DNA of 64,000 bases from assembly GCA_963675185.2 (NCBI GenBank), contig CAXXOH010000003.1, positions 930,001 through 994,000 on the forward strand. The letters run 5' to 3'. Made by a program: the position numbers and the translations under genes. This document shows, in pieces, positions 58,716 through 64,000 of the stretch (its first letter is position 1; every line of letters starts with the position of its first letter). The notes under the pieces were generated by a model. The model worked only from the letters and a program-made list of their open reading frames with translations, made no database searches and was not told where the DNA came from. This DNA is from Ilyobacter_A sp963675185. Lineage in GTDB: Bacteria; Fusobacteriota; Fusobacteriia; Fusobacteriales; Fusobacteriaceae.

Positions 58716-59117
58716 TGCCTATCCCCTTTTCAAAACTTAAACTATTATATGCCTTATACATTTTTACAAAATATAAACTACTGAATTTATTCAAAACCCT
58801 TCTTTAGACACAGAGCTTTAAAACATCAGGCGCACAGAGAAAATACTCTAGAATAAAGATATTTTTTATCGTGAATCTTCACGGATCACATAAACAAATT
58901 AAAGTCTTCAAACAAGCCCCGATTATGTCTAAAGTCTTTTTATTACTCTGTGAAACTCTTTATTTTCCTATGTGTCACTCTGCAGCCAAAATATCTTTTA
59001 TTAGTGTAAATTCGTGCGATTCGTGACTAAAAAAATGTTTTCTATTATCGACTTTAGATCAATTCAATAATCTACCATGAACTAACTATATACCATAGAA
59101 TAAATACTAGCCTCTTT
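58716..59117. other. Intergenic gap occupied by fold-back repeat B
   Basis: About 400 bases between the ABC-F start and the ispF terminator. Apart from the repeat at 58779-59069 it holds no recognised gene or signal. Confidence 0.5.
58779..59069. repeat. Fold-back intergenic repeat, copy B
   Basis: About 290 bases. Starts TACTGAATTTATTCAAAACC and ends with the partly complementary ACTTTAGATCAATTCAATA. Shares CTTTAGACACAGAG, GGCGCACAGAGAAAA, CTTCACGGATCACA and TTCGTGCGATTCGTGACTAAAA with the other copies, while the middle differs. Confidence 0.75.
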
Positions 59118-59145
59118 AAAAAATCCACAGATAGACATCTGTGGA
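59118..59145 (-). terminator. Terminator of ispF
   Basis: Minus-strand TCCACAGAT/ATCTGTGGA, nine pairs with a four-base loop, followed by TTTTTT, 10 bases after the stop. Confidence 0.88.
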
Positions 59146-59154
59146 AATTCACTC

Positions 59155-59631
59155 TTATATTCTCTCGAGAAGCAGCACAGCATATGATTTTACACCGCTA
59201 CCATCACCAGTAAACCCCAACTTTTCCTCTGTGGTGGCCTTTATGCTTACCCTGTCTTCAGATATTCTTAGCACCTCAGCTATATTTTCTATCATTTTTT
59301 CTATGTGTGTCCTAAGCTTAGGCTTCTGCATAACAACTATAGAATCTAGATTAGATACCCTGTAACCCTTTTCCCTAACTATATCATTCACCGCTTCCAA
59401 CAGTTTCAGACTAGAGATCCCCTCATACTTCATGTCATCGTCCGGAAAGTGGCTTCCTATGTCGCCTAAGGCTAATGCTCCTACCATGGCATCCATTATA
59501 GCATGTACCAACACATCTGCATCTGAGTGCCCTAAGAGTCCCTTTTCAAAGGGTATGTCTACCCCTCCAAGTATGAGCTTTCTACCTTCTACGAGTTTAT
59601 GAACATCATAACCATTACCTATCCTAAGCAT
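59155..59631 (-). CDS. ispF: 2-C-methyl-D-erythritol 2,4-cyclodiphosphate synthase
   Basis: 158-residue trimeric zinc enzyme of the MEP pathway. The metal site Asp and His are in GNGYDVHKL, the signature is LLGHSDADVLVHAIMDAMVGALALGDIGSHFPD, and the C-terminal ATTEEKLGFTGDGSGVKSYA is intact. It lies 11 bases after the kinase gene; the monofunctional form without a fused ispD. Confidence 0.97.
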   Translation of the reverse strand: MLRIGNGYDVHKLVEGRKLILGGVDIPFEKGLLGHSDADVLVHAIMDAMVGALALGDIGSHFPDDDMKYEGISSLKLLEAVNDIVREKGYRVSNLDSIVVMQKPKLRTHIEKMIENIAEVLRISEDRVSIKATTEEKLGFTGDGSGVKSYAVLLLERI

Positions 59632-59642
59632 CCTATTTTCTC

Positions 59643-60668
59643 CTATATCTCTTTTTCTTCTACTTTAACCGAATGTGCACCGTTGTAAAGTTCTTCGTAG
59701 AAGTCGATTATCTCCTCTTTCGTTACAGTTGAGGTCCCCACTCTTCCCACAACTATCCCCGCTGCTGTATTTGCTATTTTCGCCGCTTCCTCATAAGATG
59801 CCCCCGCAGCTGCGGCAAGTGTATAAACAGATATTACTGTATCCCCAGCTCCAGTCACGTCATAAACCTCTTTTGCAAATGTAGGTATATGATCTATTTC
59901 GTGCTCTTGAAACAAAGACATCCCCTTTTCGCTTCTTGTCATAAGGAGGTTTTTCAGGTCTAGGGTCTCTCTTATTTTTTTACCGAGCTCAATTACCCCG
60001 TCCTCTGTTTCTGGTATCTCCATACCGAGGCATTCCACAGACTCTTTCATATTAGGTGTCATAGATGTGGCGCCTTTATAATTTAAAGAATTTTTTGGTT
60101 TCGGATCTACAACTACTATTTTCCCGTATTCATTGGATATTTTTATTACCTCTTTGGCCAGTCTTGGAGTCAAAACTCCTTTATCATAGTCGGAGAGTAT
60201 AACCCCGTCTATCCTGTCTATATTTTTCTTTAACTCGGAAATAATCTGATCTTCTATTCCGTTGCTTATATCTCTTCTTTTCTCCCAGTCCAACCTTAAA
60301 AGTTGCTGGTTATGTGCGATTACCCTTTTTTTTATGATGGTCGGCCTGTCCTCACACTCGATTATCCCAAAAATATCGACATTTTTATCTGAAAACTCTT
60401 TTATCAGCTTCTTGGCGTTTTCATCTTGTCCAACCACTCCAAAGGAGATAGTTTTCGCACCTAGGCTGGATAGGTTGTTTACCACATTGGCCGCCCCTCC
60501 CAAAACAAACCTCTCTTTTACTACATTTACCACAGGTACCGGAGCTTCGGGCGATATCCTCGATACGTTACCGAAAATATACTCATCTATCATCATATCT
60601 CCGATAACAGCTATAGTTCTATTTTTAAATGAATTTAGTATTTCATTTAGCCTTAGTTTGCTTACCAT
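59643..60668 (-). CDS. rfaE1: ADP-heptose synthesis kinase, RfaE domain I (PfkB family)
   Basis: 341 residues. PfkB-type sugar kinase with the RfaE-specific opening FKNRTIAVIGDMMIDEYIFGNVSRISPEAPVPVVNV, GGAANVVNNLSSLGA and the catalytic VTGAGDTVISVYTLAAAAGASYEEAA. It phosphorylates heptose 7-phosphate for LPS core synthesis. The nucleotidyltransferase half of bifunctional HldE is absent and must be encoded elsewhere. Its presence supports an LPS-bearing cell. Confidence 0.9.
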   Translation of the reverse strand: MVSKLRLNEILNSFKNRTIAVIGDMMIDEYIFGNVSRISPEAPVPVVNVVKERFVLGGAANVVNNLSSLGAKTISFGVVGQDENAKKLIKEFSDKNVDIFGIIECEDRPTIIKKRVIAHNQQLLRLDWEKRRDISNGIEDQIISELKKNIDRIDGVILSDYDKGVLTPRLAKEVIKISNEYGKIVVVDPKPKNSLNYKGATSMTPNMKESVECLGMEIPETEDGVIELGKKIRETLDLKNLLMTRSEKGMSLFQEHEIDHIPTFAKEVYDVTGAGDTVISVYTLAAAAGASYEEAAKIANTAAGIVVGRVGTSTVTKEEIIDFYEELYNGAHSVKVEEKEI

Positions 60669-61110
60669 ACTATAATTCCTCCAACAATTTTATTGCTTAT
60701 TATACCACAACAGCAATGATGTTGCAAAAACAAAAATTTAAAAACTGTATCTCACATATTATAAATTCTTACCTCAAATTCATACCTTTGGTATCCATAC
60801 AAATTACTGAATTTATTCAAAACCCTTCTTTAGACACAGAACTTCACAGAGATATAAAACATGAGGCGCACAGAGAAAACCTCTTACAATTAAAGATATT
60901 TTTTGTCACGAATTTTCACGGATCACACGAGTCGATTAAAATCTTTGAGCAACGCTTTCTTTATGTATCCCTATTAATTTCACTTCTCTGTGAAACTCTC
61001 TCTTTTTCTCTGTGTTACTCTGTGACCAAAATATCTTTTATTAGTGTAAATTCTTGTGATTCGTGACTAAAAAAATGTTTTCTATTATCGACTTTGAATC
61101 AATTCAATAA
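60669..61110. other. Intergenic gap occupied by fold-back repeat C
   Basis: About 440 bases between the kinase start and the secretin terminator. Apart from the repeat and an AT-rich promoter-like zone next to the kinase gene, nothing was recognised. Confidence 0.5.
60805..61109. repeat. Fold-back intergenic repeat, copy C
   Basis: About 305 bases in the same orientation as copies A and B. Starts TACTGAATTTATTCAAAACC, contains CTTTAGACACAGAACTTC, GAGGCGCACAGAGAAAAC, TTTTCACGGATCACACGA and GTGATTCGTGACTAAAA, and ends ACTTTGAATCAATTCAATA. It abuts the secretin terminator. Confidence 0.75.
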
Positions 61111-61151
61111 GGCAAATAAAAACAAGCCCAATGGGCTTGTTTTTATTTGCC
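61111..61151. terminator. Palindromic terminator containing the secretin stop codon
   Basis: A 41-base perfect palindrome with core ACAAGCCCA/TGGGCTTGT and T-tracts on both strands. The last secretin codons and its TAA are inside the stem. Confidence 0.85.
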
Positions 61152-62891
61152 TATTTTATATATGTCCGCTCCTGGCATAGCAATTGGGTTTGCTCTGAAG
61201 TTTTGAACCGGTATATCTGCGTTTTTGTTTTCTTCAGTAACTATTTCCGCTGTTATCTGTATGTATATCTCTCTGATGTTATTTGTATTGGAAACGTCTT
61301 TGAAGAGCCATCCTATTAAAGGTAAGTCTCCTAATATAGGTATTTTAGAAACAACTTTTGAAGATGTTCCTTTTTTAAGCCCACCTATAAATATGCTGTC
61401 CCCGTCGTTTACCCTTATTTTGGTTGCGATATTGTTTTTTATTTGCGCCCCTTCATTTTCATCAAAACCTGAGGTCAATTTAAAATTACTTACCTCTGTA
61501 TCTATATCTAGCAGTATAGAGTCAGGTTCGTCTATGCCGTCCCTTATAGTAGGAGTAACTTTGAATATGACACCGGCCTCTTTAAACAGTGGCTGTTTTA
61601 CAGAGTTACCGTCGTCATCCTCTTCTTCTATTGTTCCTACTATTACCTCTTCAGTTACCCTGAAGTCGGCAGGTTCTCCGTTTATTGTAACAATTGATGG
61701 TATGGCGTTTACGTTTGCATCCTCTGTTTGGTGCAGCATGTTTATTGTAGCGTTTATTAGGTCTTCTTTGCTATTGAATATATTTATGAATTCCAAATTA
61801 AACGCATTTGTGAATCCGGCAAAGACTTCATTTCCAACTGCATAAGCAAGACTGCCGCCTAAATCTTCTAGCTCACTGTCAGTAAGATCGTTTGTATTGG
61901 TACTCTTAGTTGTAGCTGTTCCATCTTGTATGTGTTTATACGTCCAATCTACCCCCAATTCTTTCAAGAGGTTATCTGTTACATCAAGCACCTGAGCTGT
62001 TATTCTAACCTGTTTTACAGGCTGGTCTATCTCTTTTATCAGGTTTCTTGCTGTTTTTAGATTGGTTTCATTACCTTTTAGAACAAGCATGTTCATTTTT
62101 TCAAGTGCAGTTACCTCTACACCATCTGTAACTGATGTAACTACCTGCTTAACCTCGTTTGCAAATGCATGTTTCAAAATTATTTTTTCAGTTTGCTTTT
62201 GTTCACCGTCTTTATCTGTTACCTTCCCTATCTGTTTGTAGGCTATCTCTTTATTTTCCGCTTCCATTCCCTTTTTAGCCACTGCTTTTTTGTCTTGCAG
62301 CATCACCTCTAGGCTAAGGGTTTGACCGGATTTCACCTCTACTATTTCGCCTTTTTCATCGAAATCAGGGTGTCTTACCCTCATTATATAGGTTCCTGGG
62401 GCCAAATCGTTAAATATAAACGCTCCACCTATTTTTGTAGTCTCTGATCCTTTTCCGCTGTCTAGTAGTGTAACCTCTGCGCCTTCAACTCCATATAGGT
62501 TGTCCTTTTGCAGAACTTTACCTATTATCCTGGTGGCAGCCTCGGCAATGTCGTCTCCTGTTTTTTTGCTTAGTATAACCGTGTTGTTTACTATCCTTAT
62601 TTTTAACCCATGTGTGGCACTGAATGTCTCTAAGATACTCCTTAAAGTCTGCCCTTTGGTCATGTACAGGTCTATTTCTAGATCTGCTATACTAGATTCT
62701 GGAACTATAGACACATTACTTGTCTTAGAGATATTGCTGAGTACATCCGAAAGTGGCACCTTTTTAAGGTCCAGTTCGTACGGGTATCTTATTCTGCCCA
62801 ATCTACTGTAAAAATCTTCTTGTGCCGCTGCACTGTTTCCAACTCCAAAGAAAAATATCGATAGGATGAAAATATAAAAAATCTTCTTCAT
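61143..62891 (-). CDS. Type IV pilus/type II secretion-type secretin with an inserted carboxypeptidase-regulatory-like domain
   Basis: About 582 residues, with signal peptide MKKIFYIFILSIFFFGVGNSAAAQ. A secretin/TonB short N-terminal domain comes first (VSIVPESSIADLEIDLYMTKGQTLRSILETF). It is followed by a beta-sandwich like the carboxypeptidase regulatory domain (GAEVTLLDSGKGSETTKIGGAFIFNDLAPGTYIMRVRHPDFDE). Then come an N1 domain (ILKHAFANEVKQVV...LIKEIDQPVKQVRI) and the pore-forming secretin domain ending IPILGDLPLIGWLFK. It forms the outer-membrane ring. The ATG at 62889-62891 is preferred, with AAGGTG upstream. It follows pilO-like genes, so a PilQ role is likely. Confidence 0.88.
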   Translation of the reverse strand: MKKIFYIFILSIFFFGVGNSAAAQEDFYSRLGRIRYPYELDLKKVPLSDVLSNISKTSNVSIVPESSIADLEIDLYMTKGQTLRSILETFSATHGLKIRIVNNTVILSKKTGDDIAEAATRIIGKVLQKDNLYGVEGAEVTLLDSGKGSETTKIGGAFIFNDLAPGTYIMRVRHPDFDEKGEIVEVKSGQTLSLEVMLQDKKAVAKKGMEAENKEIAYKQIGKVTDKDGEQKQTEKIILKHAFANEVKQVVTSVTDGVEVTALEKMNMLVLKGNETNLKTARNLIKEIDQPVKQVRITAQVLDVTDNLLKELGVDWTYKHIQDGTATTKSTNTNDLTDSELEDLGGSLAYAVGNEVFAGFTNAFNLEFINIFNSKEDLINATINMLHQTEDANVNAIPSIVTINGEPADFRVTEEVIVGTIEEEDDDGNSVKQPLFKEAGVIFKVTPTIRDGIDEPDSILLDIDTEVSNFKLTSGFDENEGAQIKNNIATKIRVNDGDSIFIGGLKKGTSSKVVSKIPILGDLPLIGWLFKDVSNTNNIREIYIQITAEIVTEENKNADIPVQNFRANPIAMPGADIYKIGK

Positions 62892-62899
62892 ATCACCAG

Positions 62900-63337
62900 T
62901 CACCTTCTTTTTATTAAAAGTTTTTCTTCCACGCCGCTTAATCTATCCCTTACTATCAACCCATCTTTGAATGCCCTTACAAAGTATGAGTTTTCGCCCG
63001 ACCTTACCACAACCGTACTTGACACTGTCTTTCTTTGCAGTCTCTCCTCATCCTTAAAGTAAAAGGTCGTGTACCAGTTGTTGTCTTTTCTGGTCACTAG
63101 TTTTACGTCAGGGAATGCATTGTGTATTCTTTCTTTTGCTGATAGAATTGCCTGATTAATGTCGTCTCTAGCCACTATTTTCTTTTCAAATATATCTTTG
63201 CTGCCTGAAAATTTTTCATTTCCGCCTGCATAAACTTCGTTGCTCACATAGTTTTTAAGCGGGTTTTGGACTATCTCAGAAAAGGCAAGGATACTTATGA
63301 TAAAAAATAGGGATAGGCATATAACTTTTCTATTCAA
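62900..63337 (-). CDS. Unrecognised secreted or anchored protein at the PilP position
   Basis: About 145 residues beginning MNRKVICLSLFFIISILAFSE, a signal peptide or membrane anchor. A short alpha/beta part resembling a small globular domain follows (KERIHNAFPDVKLVTRKDNNWYTTFYFKDEERLQ, YFVRAFKDGLIVRDRLSG). The TTG start at 63335-63337 is chosen because the longer frame overlaps the PilO-like gene heavily; AAGGTGG lies upstream. Its stop overlaps the secretin frame (GTGA). By position it could replace PilP, linking PilO to the secretin, but no sequence similarity is claimed. Confidence 0.6.
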   Translation of the reverse strand: MNRKVICLSLFFIISILAFSEIVQNPLKNYVSNEVYAGGNEKFSGSKDIFEKKIVARDDINQAILSAKERIHNAFPDVKLVTRKDNNWYTTFYFKDEERLQRKTVSSTVVVRSGENSYFVRAFKDGLIVRDRLSGVEEKLLIKRR

Positions 63338-63959
63338 AGTCCATTTCACCACCTTTATCAATAAAGTACGATCCCACTTTAAACTTGACTTCCACGTCAT
63401 TTTCGTCCGTATTCTGAACCTGCTTCATCTCAAGGGAGCTTCCCCTCAATGTTATTAAGTAATTTGAGTTTTCCAGGAAGTAGAAGAACTTGGCCACCAT
63501 ATTAGCATCTCCAGCTATCTTATAAGGTGTGTAAATTTTTACATAGCCGCTTTCATCCTTTGCCAACTCTGGCGCACCTATCTCCAAGACTATTATCTTT
63601 AGATGGTCTAGTATCTCCTGTACCATTTTCTTTAAGCTTGCGTTGTCTTGTAGACTTGAGTTCTCAAACTTTGTTTCCAAGAAATCCAGCCTGTCACTCT
63701 GTCTTTCATACTCTGCGAGCAGCGATTCATATCTGCCTTTTTCTTTTTCCATCTCAGTTCTAGCCACTGCTTTTTGCTGTTCAGCCGCCACTAGTTCCTG
63801 TTTTTTTACCTTCAATTTTAGGGATGGCTTTACTATCATCGGGATGCTTATTAATACTGTAAGAACGACTACCCCCAAAATTGTAACTAGCTTTTGTTGC
63901 TTTTCGCTTAGTTCCATGTCTATTCTCAGTTCTTTTCCAAAGAGCTCCAATCCTCTCAC
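63330..63959 (-). CDS. PilO-like inner-membrane pilus/secretion protein
   Basis: 209 residues. One membrane helix (about 25-43, VTILGVVVLTVLISIPMIV) is followed by a coiled coil (KKQELVAAEQQKAVARTEMEKEKGRYESLLAEYERQ) and a ferredoxin-like domain (IYTPYKIAGDANMVAKFFYFLENSNYLITLRGSSLEM). This is the layout of PilO and GspM. The GTG at 63957-63959 follows AAGGA eight bases upstream; an internal ATG 14 codons later is an alternative start. It is immediately downstream of a PilN-like 3' end. Confidence 0.75.
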   Translation of the reverse strand: MRGLELFGKELRIDMELSEKQQKLVTILGVVVLTVLISIPMIVKPSLKLKVKKQELVAAEQQKAVARTEMEKEKGRYESLLAEYERQSDRLDFLETKFENSSLQDNASLKKMVQEILDHLKIIVLEIGAPELAKDESGYVKIYTPYKIAGDANMVAKFFYFLENSNYLITLRGSSLEMKQVQNTDENDVEVKFKVGSYFIDKGGEMDFE

Positions 63960-63963
63960 CCCC

Positions 63964-64000
63964 CTATTCCTTCAGCACTAAGTTCATCTCAAACACATCT
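63964..64000 (-). CDS. 3' end of the preceding pilus-operon gene, cut by the window
   Basis: Twelve codons (reading DVFEMNLVLKE then TAG) in frame before the PilO-like gene, four bases upstream of its start. Operon order predicts PilN; too short to identify by itself. Confidence 0.5.
   Translation of the reverse strand, partial: DVFEMNLVLKE

Noticed and set aside
60262..61066. Plus-strand frames over the kinase start and repeat C
   Set aside because: They fall on antisense or fold-back repeat sequence, lack ribosome sites, and are not preserved among the three repeat copies.

Overview
The window is AT-rich chromosomal DNA from a didermic (outer-membrane) anaerobe, most likely a member of the Fusobacteriota (Ilyobacter, Propionigenium or Fusobacterium-like). 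This is inferred from gene content, not from a search. A TolC-type channel, RND pump, pilus/secretion-type secretin, heptose kinase and outer-membrane barrel indicate two membranes. Low GC, strong AAGGAGG ribosome binding sites and the clostridia-like wording of the ribosomal proteins fit Fusobacteria. Almost all genes lie on the minus strand.

Layout, left to right. 1-7.5 kb: a cut cysteine desulfurase, a split chromate transporter pair, endonuclease III, an alpha/beta hydrolase, a miniature DNA polymerase X-like protein, tyrS behind a tyrosine-codon leader peptide, a GNAT acetyltransferase and a decayed sugar-binding protein. 7.7-14.3 kb: an outer-membrane barrel, enolase, a membrane-anchored PPIase, a glutamine amidotransferase (pabA/trpG), an NtrC-like regulator with degenerate key motifs, and a P-II-like protein. 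14.3-21.7 kb: a tetR-tolC-lipoprotein-adaptor-RND operon with four spaced palindromic operators, plus a second tetR. 22-31.4 kb: the rpsB-tsf-pyrH-frr-uppS-cdsA-dxr-tmk-lipoprotein-rseP-bioA run, which links translation, RNA metabolism, isoprenoid and phospholipid synthesis and membrane proteolysis. 31.4-36.4 kb: an accessory stretch with nicotinamidase, an aromatic-ring dioxygenase, an intact IS256-family element with an 8-bp target duplication, and a tandem array of eight almost identical 22-residue micro-genes. 36.4-56.7 kb: the alpha, spc, S10 and str ribosomal operons in continuous order (rplQ to rpsL). 56.8-64 kb: an ABC-F ATPase, ispF, an rfaE1-type kinase and a PilN/PilO/(PilP position)/secretin cluster.

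The strongest candidates for undescribed biology are two. The first is the micro-gene array at 35.15-36.03 kb: each copy has its own Shine-Dalgarno site, and the array sits behind a consensus promoter and ahead of a strong terminator. The second is the tyrS leader, a 15-residue peptide with six consecutive Tyr codons followed by an intrinsic terminator, which predicts ribosome-mediated attenuation. A family of about 300-bp fold-back repeats with imperfect terminal inverted repeats occurs in three intergenic gaps and as one decayed relic. No tRNA, rRNA or CRISPR was recognised.
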